Of a stretch of 64,000 nucleotides of DNA, positions 52,513 to 63,995 are shown one piece after another (the stretch's first letter is position 1; the number at the start of each line of letters is the position of its first letter). The translations under genes and the position numbers were made by a program. Origin of the DNA: Astropecten irregularis (lineage: Eukaryota > Echinodermata > Asteroidea > Paxillosida > Astropectinidae); assembly GCA_963971285.1 (NCBI GenBank), contig OZ020250.1, positions 14,368,499 through 14,432,498 on the forward strand. The letters are read 5' to 3'. A model generated the notes under the pieces. That model had not been told where the DNA came from and made no database searches. It saw only the letters and a program-made list of their open reading frames with translations.

Positions 52513-52861
52513 GGATCAGCGCGGAGTGACCGTCATTCCAACTCACCGACCTTGGAGCCGATGAAAACAAAGCATTAAGTTATACAGATTTTAAGACAAA
52601 AAGCTGCCAGAATTGTTTAATCTTAGTATATATACGGTACTTCAAAGAAGGATTATTGTCTGAGGAAAAACTAAGACTCGACAATGAAAGTCGTGCAGAA
52701 CACGATTTCTGCTTCTTGACAAAAAAATGTGTTTATCTGGAAAACAATTCTCGACGACGGGCGGTTTGTGCGTGATTTGTCCGTATAGCTTGCGCCATAC
52801 ACGTTAGTTTTCATCGGTTGTCAAGTGATGAGAATGAAAGTACCCGGATGTCCGCGCTGAT
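52513..52861 (+). repeat. Repeat family Z, copy 3
   Basis: It begins GATCAGCGCGGAGTGACC and ends AGTACCCGGATGTCCGCGCT. The upstream region of gene 4 (57835-57890) lacks it, so it is a later insertion upstream of gene 3. Confidence 0.82.
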
Positions 52862-53304
52862 GTATACTAAACTTAAGATAAAAAATTAGTGCTTCGTGAA
52901 ATCGGCCACTGGCTTCAGTGAGGATAGGCTTGATACTAATTAGGCTACCGCCATTTGAGGTCCACAGACCAAAATGAAGGGATTGAGCCACATGATGAAG
53001 CAGAAGAAAGGCTCCAGCTTCGCCAAGCATCTCAAGCCCTTCATTTCATTTAGGACACAAAATGGCAGTAGCAAAATAAATCCCAAGCCTAGCCTCAAGC
53101 CTTACTTCGTAAAGGCCCAAGGTCACTCACGGCGCGAGGATTTTCCCGGATTAGGACGCAGCGCCCTCTACCGACAGATTTCATAAATCCAAATTTAAAT
53201 AAATCTTAAAATGACCACTGAAAGGGTTTTGTAAAACTTTTTTTTATAAACTGCTGTAAAAACATTTCCCTGAATTTAAATCCTATATATTTTGGGTCTT
53301 GTCC

Positions 53305-53884
53305 AATGGAAGACTTTTGGAGAGGGCTGTCGATAGAGGGCAGCAAACTACCAGGCTCCTTAAAACTTGTTTACACGCTGTAAGTACGGCGGTTGTCCAA
53401 AAACTCACCGGAAGACGCAGGAAAATACTGTGAACATTAAATTCAGGCCATTTACAATTAATTTTTATATTCACAACAGCCGCCCACCACGATTTCAATG
53501 CCCAAAAACACAAAGTTAGGTGAAATTCTGATGTTTGGTGAGGAATAATGTGATAGGCTTCGCTTGCAAAGTAAAAACTCTGTGCACAAAACTGAATGCT
53601 GTTTGCCGTGGGCCATCGTGATCATTTGTAATTCGCCCTTTTAGTGGCCAATCTCCACAAATTCTGCATTTGTTTGTTCTTTGGGAACTCATGTCCTCCC
53701 CTGTCACCACAACCGGACACTGCACAGTATTTACCAGGCATTTTCATTGCGATTATTTATGCCTGTTGTGTTTAAAATGAACATTCGTGCACAAAAGCAA
53801 TGACAACAAAATCAAGACACTTTTCCCGAGCCTGGTGAAGCGCGCCCTCTTGTGATTAACAATGGTTAGTCAAAAGTCTCCCAT
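53305..53884. mobile_element. TIR element family T, long copy
   Basis: The ends AATGGAAGACTTTTGGAG and AGTCAAAAGTCTCCCATT are inverted. The matching flank between genes 4 and 5 (TCTTGTCCAATTCTTTCTCC, about 58374-58393) lacks it. The minus strand has a 69-codon frame with CRICGD, not recognised. Confidence 0.75.
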
Positions 53885-54006
53885 TCTTTCTCTAACCAAA
53901 GTAGTTTGCAAAATAATTTAAAATAATGTTGTTCATTCCAAAGAACAGAATAATTCGGTTTTAATAAGAGATTTGCCCCTCCAATATCCTAGCTGTGTCT
54001 CCCTAA

Positions 54007-54267
54007 AGGTGCGTTTCGAGAAGCTTCCCTTGGTCAACACGGGTCTCGTCACACGGATCAGCCACCACAGGCGGGCTAATCGAACGCTTGCTTACCTGTC
54101 CGCGCCATTTTAAATTCGTGTGACGTGTTTCCCACCACTGACTCTGCTCGCGAGCAGGGTCACTGGTGGCTGCCCTAGGCTGGGTGAACCCCGACAATGA
54201 CGTCAGACCTAATCGAACGGTACGGGGCTGACTCAGATCGACCTTGGTGACCTACTCGAACGCACCT
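54007..54267. mobile_element. TIR element family K, copy 1
   Basis: The ends AGGTGCGTTTCGAGAAG and CTACTCGAACGCACCT are inverted; TAA lies at the left and AAT at the right. GAGCAGGGTCACTGGTGGCT is internal. It sits 3' of gene 4; a twin lies 3' of gene 5, so it was carried along in the duplication. Confidence 0.85.
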
Positions 54268-54472
54268 AATGTCCTAATGGTTCATTTTAATGAAGTTTAT
54301 GTAGTGAAAAGCTGGCAATGACTGGAACATGAGTGACCAAAAACTGGACAGCAGTGTTTATAGATACTGCTGATGCCAACTCTGTGGTACGTGATCGACT
54401 CGTTAAAGATGACAACGCATGGTTCCTGGTTCGAATCCCGTACAATTAAGCGTGGAGCGTTTAAGACGTCAA

Positions 54473-57055
54473 TCAATCCTTCATGGCTGGAGGATCGCGT
54501 GCTATCTCATCCAGAAACTTCTGTTTGTATCTACTCTTCATCATTGCCTCCAAAACCCTGGGTGCCAGGTCCCTCAGGATCGGGGCCAGCAGCGTCTGGT
54601 GAACGGGGTAGTAGACCTCCCGCTCCCTGTTAGAGGTCCCTGTCATGATGCGGTATGCCGTGGAAGACGGGCTGCCGAAACGAACACTGTTGGAGATAAT
54701 TTCCCGAGAAGTGTCTACCGCATTGTTGGTATTGATGACACCTTGAAAGAAATTGGAACCAAGTACAAAACATCGAAGTAAAGTTTTACGTACATTTCGC
54801 AGCCTACGGAGCTTGAGTGCCATTCCACTTATCCAGGTAACCACAGAAGTTATCTCGCCAAGTCGACTTTTAAATTGGTAAAAGTCGTCTTGTCTCAATA
54901 CTTATCTCAGTGACTAGATGACTTTTAGCGAAAACGAGAAGTCAACTTATCCTGATAATTTATCTGGCCAAGTCAACGAAGTGCAAAGTCGTCTTTTCCT
55001 GATAATTAAATAACCTCAGTTGTATTAAGTCGTCTTTACAAGGTGGTGGATAACTTTTGCTGCTTTCTTATGAATGTGTTTTCTATGAAAACCTGTCAAG
55101 CATTCACATCCATGGGACACGGAGTAAGGCCTACTTACCGATTACAAATGTCGTTACAGAAATATCGATGTTTTGCATCTTGAACTCCTGCCGTAAGGCA
55201 TCGAAGAACCCATGCAGGGCAAACTTGGAGGCGCTGTAATGAGCGACGAAGGCCATACCCACCTTGCCTAAAAACACACAACAAAAAGATCGGAATGATG
55301 AAAGTCAGGTATGAGATAGAAAGTCTTTTTTAAAGAAAAAAAAAAGGTACAAACATTTGGAAAGAAAACATGAGAGATTTATCATCAAATATTATTGATA
55401 ATGACTGACCTGCATATGAGGACACCACTGCTATATTGCCCTTGCTCTCTGCTAGCATTGGAGTAGCGTAGGAAGCTAGACTCACGTAGGCGTGGAAGTT
55501 AATATCCATGGTCTGTGGGTGACATTATTGCAAAAGTTACAATAATTTCAACACAGGCAGCGTTGTACTTGTAGGTATCATAAAAGAGCAAACAGGCCAT
55601 AACTTGGGTAGCCACGTTGAAGCCAGCAGGACAACCCAGTGACGAACAGACGATCAAATTAATGGCCATTCTGTTGAATGAGGCAGCATGCAGGAATTCC
55701 AACTAAACAACGGCACACATTAACCATCAGCTTTATCAAGACCCTAATTGGCTACATCACCTTTCTCAACTTCTCTAAGTTGCTAGTCCACACGGACATG
55801 CCGACCTCGGTGATGTGGTTGAGAATGAGATGATCGAGGCCACCAAACCTCATCTTGGCCTCATCAATCAGTCTCTTGGTGTCCTCTTGTTTGGCCATGT
55901 CCAGTGGAAGGTAGAAGGCCTCCTTGGCTCCCAGTTCTTTGCACTTGGCCAAGACCTGTCGGACAAAAATCACTGTCTTTACAGCTATATATTCTGATTA
56001 CATGAGTATTTTAACATGTTACAACCAACATAATATTATACAATTTAGCCTGAACAACCAGTCGTATATAGGTTTTACCACACTTACCTGCTGTAGTACA
56101 GCTTCTCTGCGTGCTGTGATGAGGACTCTTGCTCCTAGTCGTGCATACTGATAGGCAACTTTCTCACCTATCCCTGTACTGGCTCCCGTAATGACCACTC
56201 GCTTACCAGCAATGCTAGCTATAATTGTAATCAAAAAATACAAAAATACGTTTAGAAGCGGGTTCTGATGACTCAGTGCCCGAATGTACGATAATTCATT
56301 TGTCATCCTGCTTAACTCTTCATTCTTCTAGATCACTCCACCCATAGTGTGTTAACTATATAATAAATGTAGGCCTACATTAATAGTTAACAAAATCTGG
56401 TAATCGAGGTTCCAATGCTTCTATAGTACTCAAGGAAAAGGGAACCTTAAGTTTGTTGCTTTGACTATTAAGCAAATGCAACTGTAGTCTCATAAATTCT
56501 TATAACAACAAACGATGCGCCGCATCCTCCCTACAATTTATTCTTCCTCTCCCATATTATAAACTCCATCTATCCAGCATCTAGCATTAAATCTCTCAAG
56601 GATTCACCAGGGACGTCAGTCACTCTCAAGCATTGGTGTCCTTTCACAGTGACATTTTTGTAAGATTTCGCAACCATGAGAGAATTTCATTTCGGAGTGC
56701 TGTTGTGGATGGGATGCCAGAGTAATGTCATCGCTCTGTCGGCCGACCAAAGGTACGCTAGCTGGACGACATCCGAGTATGGTCATGGTGTGATATCACC
56801 GAACTGAAAGCAGCAGCACTGGAAAGGCGGGCTGTGGTGGGAGCGGCACCAGTGATTCCTTCAGTGTATAATTTGAGGAGGAGACCACGGGCAAATGCCT
56901 TTGTCTATTGATTGATTGAGAATTTCTCAATGGTTGAGATAATTATTATTATTATTAAACTTTACATTCTAGCATTTACCTGGGTCGAACCTGTCGATGA
57001 GAAGGAACCCGATGTAACCAGCAACCACGGCCAGAATATATTTCGTCAGCCCCAT
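54473..57055 (-). CDS. HSD11B1L: HSD11B1L-like short-chain dehydrogenase, array gene 4
   Basis: Membrane-anchored SDR as gene 1, in a compact 2.6-kb gene. Exons 5' to 3': 57055-56980, 56218-56088, 55955-55761, 55512-55410, 55267-55139, 54741-54473; 903 nt, 300 aa, stop TGA 54475-54473. Start [44 protein letters not shown] (Lys where sisters have Glu after the glycine motif), LILNHIT then [17 protein letters not shown]139, S166 in VVSSYAG (Tyr after the Ser pair, Phe in most sisters), YSASK, and [20 protein letters not shown]. The C-terminus ends PPAMKD. The donor after exon 4 is GTCAGT. It has none of the large insertions of gene 3, so it serves as the empty-site reference. It shares intron 2 with gene 5, not with gene 3. 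Confidence 0.93.
56590..56940. repeat. Degraded TIR element with LINE relic in gene 4 intron 1
   Basis: Aligns with the inner part of 48521-48962 (CAACCATGAGAGAATTTCAT, GATATCACCGAACTGAAAGC). The TIRs are eroded and replaced by an ATT repeat on the right. It dates to before the gene 3/4 duplication. Confidence 0.7.
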
Positions 57056-57099
57056 GATATTTTGCCAGTATTATGAAGTTTTACTGTTGCATAAATGCA

Positions 57100-57790
57100 G
57101 GTGGACGTAATACGTGTAGGCCTACATACCGGTACTCATAAGCCTGGAAGTTATGGTTGTTCAGTCGTACGTGCTTGTGAACTGACTTATGATCGGATAT
57201 GCAATTATACTTGTTATTGTAGTTTGATTACGTGCTGCTATGACCAGATATAGGATGAACACTCAAGCTATTTTGCAGACGAGTTCTTCCGATAGGAATT
57301 TACATCATGGTTCACATAGGGTTCAATGATGATGTAGAAGATACCACAATACGTGTACGTGACCGCTTGATTGTTATCATTGAGCACAAATACACGGGTC
57401 TAAAGGTACAAAACGTCCGTGTGGTCAGTTCTTTATGTACATTTTGTACAGTCGAGTCATGCGCGCCATAATCGACCGTTTACTTATTTTTCATTAATAA
57501 ATATACAAGCCAACCCGGCACTGACCTCTCTAAGTTTTGACCAATCAGGGGGCATCTACTTTCGTACCGTTTGGCGAGCGCGTCTATCACATAGATATAG
57601 CTGTTGCCGCGCGGACGCGCGAAATTGACCAATCAACATCCTCCGTCACGATCCTGACGGAAATGTTTTCAAAACCGATCTGATTGGCTGATGACGTGCC
57701 GCGTCCCGTAAAATTTGCATGTAGGCCTACACATAATCAGACGTGATCGTACGTACGTAGTGCAGACACGGAGTAGATAGAATGGGTGAT
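57100..57790 (-). promoter_or_regulatory. Upstream region of gene 4 conserved among paralogues
   Basis: Aligns with 51712-52365 and partly 61250-61800. It contains TTTTGACCAATCAGGGGGC and CGTACCGTTTGGCGAG. Here it begins about 45 bp upstream of the ATG, the ancestral spacing. No clear TATA box. Confidence 0.45.
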
Positions 57791-58180
57791 ACTCAGACTA
57801 CGGGCCTTTACGAAACCTGGGCATTACACGTTGCTTAGCAGTTAGGATCAATTGATATTTAAGATCAATCTTAGCGCTTCTTGAAATCGGCCCCTTGCTT
57901 CAGTGAGGCTGGCTTGGTACTTATGCTACCGCCATTTGAGACCCACAATACGATATGAAGGGATCATGAGCCACATGATGAAGCAGAAGAAAGGCTCCAG
58001 CTTTGCCAAGCATCTCAAGCTCTTCATTTCATTTTAGAACACAAAATGGCAGTAGCAAAATAAATCCCAAGCCTAGCCTCAAGCCTTACTTCGTAAAGGA
58101 CCAAGGTCAGTCACGGCGCGAGGATTTTTTCCGAGGTTAGGACGCAGCGCCCTCTACCGACAGATTTCATAAATCCAAAC

Positions 58181-58216
58181 CATAGAGCTATATTAAAATT
58201 TTAATATATCTCTATG
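58181..58216. mobile_element. 36-bp minimal hAT-like element, 8-bp target duplication ATCCAAAC
   Basis: CATAGAGCTATATTAAAA joined to an inverted TTTTAATATATCTCTATG, with perfect ATCCAAAC on both sides (58173-58180 and 58217-58224). The ends match element U (42806). The paralogous site upstream of gene 3 (about 53179-53196, CATAAATCCAAATTTAAA) has no insertion. Confidence 0.88.
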
Positions 58217-58507
58217 ATCCAAACGCAAAGTTATACTTATACTATTGCATAATCACGTTTAAAATTTAAATAAATCTTAAAACGACCACTGAAAGGGTTT
58301 TGTACAACTTTTTGTTATATTAAAATCCGCCGTAAAAACATTTCCCTGAATTTAAATCCTACATATTTTGGGTCTTGTCCAATTCTTTCTCCAACCAAAG
58401 TAGCTTGCATGACAAATTTAAAATAATGTTGTTCATTCCAAGGAACAGAATAAATTGGTTTTAACAACATATTTGCCCCTCTTAACATCCTAGCTGTGTC
58501 TCCCTAA

Positions 58508-58755
58508 AGGTGCGTTCGAGTAGCTTCCCTTAGTCAACACGGATCACGTCACCGAGATCAGCCACCACAGCCGGGCTAATCGAACGCTTGCTTACCTTTC
58601 CGCGCCATCTTGAATTCGTGTGACGTGTTTCCCACCACTGACTCTGCTCGCGAGCAGGGTCACTGGTGGCTGCCCTAGGCTGGGTGAACCCCGACAATGA
58701 CGTCAGACCTAATCGAACGGTACGATCGACCTTGGTGACCTACTCGAACGCACCT
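58508..58755. mobile_element. TIR element family K, copy 2
   Basis: Ends AGGTGCGTTCGAGTAGC and CTACTCGAACGCACCT; same body as 54007-54267. It is located 3' of gene 5, in the position equivalent to copy 1. Confidence 0.85.
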
Positions 58756-58959
58756 AGTGTCCTAATGGTTCGTTTTTAATGAGGTTTATGTAGTGAAAAG
58801 CTGGCAATGGCTGGAACATGAGTGACCAGCAGAAACTGGACCGCAGTATTAGAAACTGCTAATGCCAACTCTGTGGTACGTGATCGACTCGTTAAAGATG
58901 CCCTCACATGGTGCCTGGTTCGAATTCCGTATACAAGCGTGCAGAGTTTAAGACACCAA

Positions 58960-61195
58960 TCAATCCTTCATGACCGGAGGATCGCGTGCTATCTCATCCA
59001 GAAACTTCTGTTTGTATCTACCCTTCATCATTGCCTCCAAAACCCAGGGTGCCAGGTCCCTCAGGATCAGGGCCAGCAGCGTCTGGTGAAGGGGGTAGTA
59101 GACCTCCCGCTCCCTGTTAGAGGTCCCTGTCATGATGCGGTAGGCCGTAGAAGACGGGCTGGCGAAAGGAAGACTGTTGGAGATAATTTCCTGAGAAGTA
59201 TCTACCCCATTGGTGGTATTGATGGCACCTTAAAGAAATTTAAACCAGTACAAAACATTAATAAACTTAACCGTTTCGTAGTATAATCTTTGCGCATGTC
59301 TCTTTGTTCCAAATTAGTATCATTTATATTATAGGCAAAGTATAATGTGATGGATGTATTAAAATTTTGCTCGTTTCTAATGAATGTGTTTTCTAACCTG
59401 TTTAGCATTCACGTCCATGGGACACGGAGTATGGCCTACTTACCAAGTACAAACGTAGTCAAGGAGATATCGATGTTTTGCATCTTGAACTCCTGACGTA
59501 AGGCATCGAAGAACCCATGCAGGGCAAACTTGGAGGCGCTGTAAGCAGCGAGGAAGGGCAAGCCCACCTTGCCTAAAAACACACAACCAAACGATCGAAA
59601 TGATGAAAGCCAGGGATGAGATAAGTCTCTTTATTTCACAGAAAAAAGGATACATTGTTTAATTTTGTTTTAGATTCATCGTAAAATTATTGATGATGGC
59701 CTACCAGCTAATGAGGACACCACTGCTATATTGCCCTTGCTCTCTGCTAGCATTGGAGTAGCGTAGGAAGCTAGACTCACGTATGCATGGAAGTTAATAT
59801 CCATGGTCTGTGGAGGACACAAATTGCAAAAGTTTAAAATATTTCAACACAGGCAGCGTTGTACTTAATTGTAGGTATCATAAAAGAGCAAACAGAGTAA
59901 AAGGGCCATAACTTGGCTAGCAACGTTGAAGTCAGCAGGACAACCCAGTGACGAACAGACGATCAAACTCATCAGTTGAACGAGGCAGCATGTATGCAAA
60001 ACATCCAACTAGCTAACAACGGAAAAATGACAAACACATCAACCATCAGCTTTATCAAGACCCCAATTGGCTACATCTGATCACCTTTCTCAACTTCTCT
60101 AAGTTGCTAGTCCACACGGCCATGCCGACGTCGGTGATGTGGTTCAGAATGAGATGATCGAGGCCACCAAACCTCATCTTGGCCTCATCAATCAGTCTCT
60201 TGGTGTCCTCTTGTTTGGCCATGTCCAGAGGAAGATAGAAGGCCTCCTTGGCTCCTAGCTCTTTGCACTTGACCACGACCTGTTGGACAAAATTACTTAG
60301 TATTATGATTACCTGAGTATTTTAACATGTTACAACCAAAAGAATATTAGACATTTTAGCCTGAAAAGCCAGTCGTAGATGTATCACAATTACCTGCTGT
60401 AATACAGCTTCTCTGCGTGCTGTGATGAGGACTCTTGCTCCTAGTCTTGCATACTGATAGGCAACTTCCTCACCTATCCCTGTACTGGCTCCCGTGATGA
60501 CCACTCGCTTACCAGCAATGCTAGCTATAATACAATCAAAAATTACAAACAAAAAAAAGACGAATAGAAGCGGGCTCTGATGAGTCAGTGCCTGAATGCA
60601 AGACTGTATAAATATGTCATCCAGCATAGGCCTATCTCTCGATAATTATGTCACCCCCCCTCCCTACTCATCCTGCCCCTTCCATGCATCAAATCCATGC
60701 CATCTATCACGAACCTGTTCAAGCTTTAATATCTTGGCCTATGCTGCATAGAGCTATGCTACAAGCATGCCTCTATAAATTATGCATGATGATCAAGGTG
60801 AATGCGACCGATTCCGTTTCCTCTGTCAATAACAAGTAGGCGAAAGCATGCATCTCCTGAACACGAGTGTAGACAATATTCATTGACCAGCATATTGCAG
60901 CTATTATGGCCGACTGCATCAGCCTATAGCCATGTTCTGCCATTTTGATCAGGTCCATAAATATAGATTGCAGCGAAATGGTAAATACTTCCATGGTGCT
61001 CGCATGCATAATTATATCATAATATGATCGATTCTTTGCTAAGCCTGATCTCCCTCCACAACACACACACTCACCCACACTGGTAAATCACACATTCTCT
61101 CACTAGCATTAGTCATTACCTGGGTCGAACCTGTCGATGAGAAGGAACCCGATGTAACCAGCAACCACGGCCAGAATATATTTCAGCAGCCCCAT
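58960..61195 (-). CDS. HSD11B1L: HSD11B1L-like short-chain dehydrogenase, array gene 5
   Basis: Membrane-anchored SDR as gene 1, the most compact complete copy (2.2 kb). Exons 5' to 3': 61195-61120, 60524-60394, 60279-60085, 59807-59705, 59572-59444, 59228-58960; 903 nt, 300 aa, stop TGA 58962-58960. Start [35 protein letters not shown], exon 3 begins [10 protein letters not shown] (sisters VVAKC), LILNHIT then [17 protein letters not shown]139, S166 in VVSSLAG (the form found in vertebrate HSD11B1), YSASK, and FVLG at the exon 5 end (FVIG in genes 1-4; gene 6 has FVLG). The family C-terminal block [20 protein letters not shown] is intact and the protein ends PPVMKD. All splice sites are GT-AG. 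Its exons 5 and 6 look closest to gene 6. Confidence 0.93.
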
Positions 61196-61845
61196 GATAT
61201 TTTGCCAGTCTTGTTACGACTCACTGTAGGAGTGTAGCATTAGCAGATGCACGTACAGTATACTACATGTACATGTACATACCGGTACTCATATAAAGCC
61301 TGTTATATTCCTGGTTGTTCAGTCGTGCGTGTGAACCGAATATGATATGCAATTATGTTTGTAGTTTGATTACGTGCTGCGTGCTATGACCATTACGATG
61401 AACACTCCAGCTGTTTTGCAGACGACAGTTGTTTTTCGATAGGTTTATACGTACTGTTCAATGATGTAGGTGATACCGCGGACATGTACCGCTCTGGTTG
61501 AAGTTGAGCACAATACACGGGTCTAAAGTTACAGAAACGTCCTTGTGGTGAATTATTCATGTACAGTCGAGTCACGAGCGCAATAAACGATAATCGACCG
61601 TTTACATAATTTTCAGTGATTCCAAGGTCACATTGTCTATGTGATAGACGCACTCGCCATACAGCGAGCAAGCGTCTATTACATGCGTGCAGATTCCCTG
61701 ATTAATTATGCAAGCCAAACCCAGCACTGATCTCTAGGTTTTGACCAATCACGGGGCATCTATCATACCGTTTGGCGAGCGCGTCTAAGATATGTCCGTA
61801 CGAGAGAGGCACCGACAAGTTTCATCCGTTCTGCAGCCTACTCGA

Positions 61846-62069
61846 GGAGCCAATTTCATAACACTGTTAAGCACAACAATTTGCTAAGCATGAAATTTCT
61901 GTCTTAATAAAAACAGGGCTAACAACCAAATTTCCAAGTGTTGTGTATAACTTGTGATTTTTCTTTGGCTGTTGTTCGCTGACCATGAATATCAAGTGAA
62001 ATTTTGAATGGTGGTTTGTTTTATTGGGAGAGACATTTTTGTGCTTAACAGTTTTATGAAATTGGCCCC
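61846..62069. mobile_element. MITE family V, copy 5
   Basis: Left GGAGCCAATTTCATAACAC, right GTTTTATGAAATTGGCCCC; AAGCATGAAATTTCTGTCTT is internal. Flanks CTCGAG and CACGAG may be a degenerate target duplication. It lies between genes 5 and 6. Confidence 0.85.
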
Positions 62070-62179
62070 ACGAGTCTTGGCCACGCGTGGTTCCAAGTGA
62101 TGGTGGCTTAAAAAGTTAACATAACCTCCTGACCCGCCCGCAACACACGATAAATTCGAAGTTTACCTTGTTCCTTAAT

Positions 62180-62455
62180 AATGCTACAGTCACACGGCCA
62201 TGTCACGGACATGCGGATGCCTGCTTATATTTGGATAATGGAAATGCGTAATTTTTACCCCAAATTTCAGCAAAAGATACCTATATTCTGCAGACGATAC
62301 GGATTAGTTACGGATGTTACGTACGAATTACGGATGTTACGGGTAAAACCTGCGGAGGATCCCATCCGCTGAAACATGTCACGGAAGACTTACGGATGAC
62401 TTACGCATTTTACGGATGACTTACGGGCGATACGGATGAGTTACGTTCGTGTCTG
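62180..62455. repeat. Short tandem motif region (TTACGGATGAC/TTACG)
   Basis: TTACGGATG or close variants occur about eight times between 62305 and 62445, mixed with CACGGACATGCGGATGC. It is a small degenerate array between genes 5 and 6. Confidence 0.6.
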
Positions 62456-62886
62456 TGCATGTCGGCTAAAACTGGCGTCCGCACCATCCGCATATAAACC
62501 CACGCGGATTGGCTGCTTCAGTCGCATTTCATCAAGTCTTGGAGCTAGTTCCAGTTATTTACGTACCAGTGCTTGCTCATTCCGTAAAACAGACCAACGC
62601 ATCTACTGCATCATTACGTACATCAGCCCTATGTGGGTCACAACTTAACCTACCTGCATGTCAGTACCGTTTTTGTTGTACGATGCAGCGCACCGATCAG
62701 ACGGCACGACATACCACCCGCCATTACTGCGGTGTCCCCGCCCGATGTTTATGTGACAACAAAAGGATTTACGCTCCGCCGCACAATATGGGAGATACAC
62801 CACAGCAGCCACAAGGCCAACTACATGAATCGCTTGTCCGATTCGTGTATGAACGTAAACACATTTCTGTCAAATCTCAGCCCAGT

Positions 62887-62892
62887 TTTATT
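62887..62892 (-). terminator. Candidate poly(A) signal of gene 6
   Basis: AATAAA on the minus strand about 255 nt after the gene 6 stop, in the same context as the gene 3 signal at 42043-42048. Confidence 0.5.
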
Positions 62893-63147
62893 AATCATCT
62901 TCAAATTGTATTCTTGAGGTCTAAGAAATATACTGAGAACAATATGTTTAATTGCAAATTACATGGCGCCTAAAGTCAGTTTATGTAGTGAAAAGCTGGC
63001 AGTGACTGGAACATGACTGACCACCTAAAACTGGACCGCAGTATTAGATAATGCTGATGCCAACTCTTATTAAGTGGTACGCGATCGACTCGTTAAAGAT
63101 GCCATCACAAAGGTTCCTGGTTCGAATCCCGTACAAGCATGCAGAGT

Positions 63148-63995
63148 TTAAGACATCAATCGATCCTTCATGACCGGAGGATTGCGTGCTATCTCATCCA
63201 GAACCCCCTGTTTGAATCCACCCTTCACCATTGCCTCCAAAACCCAGGGTGCCATGTCCCTCAGAATCGGTGCCAGCAGCGTCTGGTGAACGGGGTAGTA
63301 GACCTCCCGCTCCCTGTTAGAGGTCCCTGTCATGATGCGGTAGGCCGTGGAAGACGGGGTGGTGAAACGAAGACTGTTGGAGACCATTTCCTGAGAATTT
63401 TCTGCCGCATTGGTGGTATTGATGGCACCTTAAAGAAATTGAGACCAGGTACAAAACATTAATGTAGTTTACATTTATCTTTGCTCATGTCTCTGTTCCA
63501 AATTAGTATCATTTATACTATAGGCAAAGTCATGGTGGGTGTATTAAACATTTGCTCGTTTCTATAATGAATGTGTTTTATAACCTGTTAAGCATTCACG
63601 TCCATGGACACGGAGTAGGGCCCACTTACCGAGTACAAACGTAGTCAAGGAGATATCGATGTTTTGCATCTTGAACTCTTGTCGTAAGGCATCGAAGAAC
63701 CCATGCAGGGCAAACTTGGAGGCGCTGTAAGCAGCGATGCAGGGCAAGCCCACCTTTCCTGAAAAAAAAAACCCACAACCAAAAGATCGAAATGGTGGAA
63801 GCCAGGGATGAGATAGGAAGTGTCTTTCACAGAAACTAAAAGAGAGATTCATCATTAAATCATCAAATACAATTGATGACAGTTTCACCTACCTGCAAAT
63901 GAGGACACCACAGCTATATTCCCCTTGCTCTCTGCTAGCATAGGAGTAGCGTAGGAAGCTAGACTCACGTATGCGTGGAAGTTAATATCCATGAC
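63148..63995 (-). CDS. HSD11B1L: HSD11B1L-like short-chain dehydrogenase, array gene 6 (exons 4-6; 5' part beyond window)
   Basis: The last three exons of a sixth paralogue: 63995-63893, 63758-63630, 63428-63148. They code for residues 135 to the end, in frame with the family plan: [19 protein letters not shown] with N139, VVSSFAG with S166, KVGLPCIAAYSASK with Y179 and K183, then TTFVLG, and [20 protein letters not shown]. The stop used by genes 4 and 5 (GAT TGA) is changed to CGA here, so the protein runs four residues further (RLMS) to TAA at 63150-63148. With normal exons 1-3 it would be 304 aa. The tandem array therefore continues past the right edge of the window. Nothing in the visible part suggests a pseudogene. 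Confidence 0.9.

Noticed and set aside
52974..53186. Plus-strand 70-codon frame beginning MKGLSHMMKQKKGSS
   Set aside because: The paralogous copy at about 57956-58170 is frameshifted and has an early stop, so the frame is not conserved as coding.
53516..53725. Minus-strand 69-codon frame with CRICGD (possible zinc-binding exon)
   Set aside because: It lies wholly inside TIR element T2, has no visible splice partners and no recognised domain.
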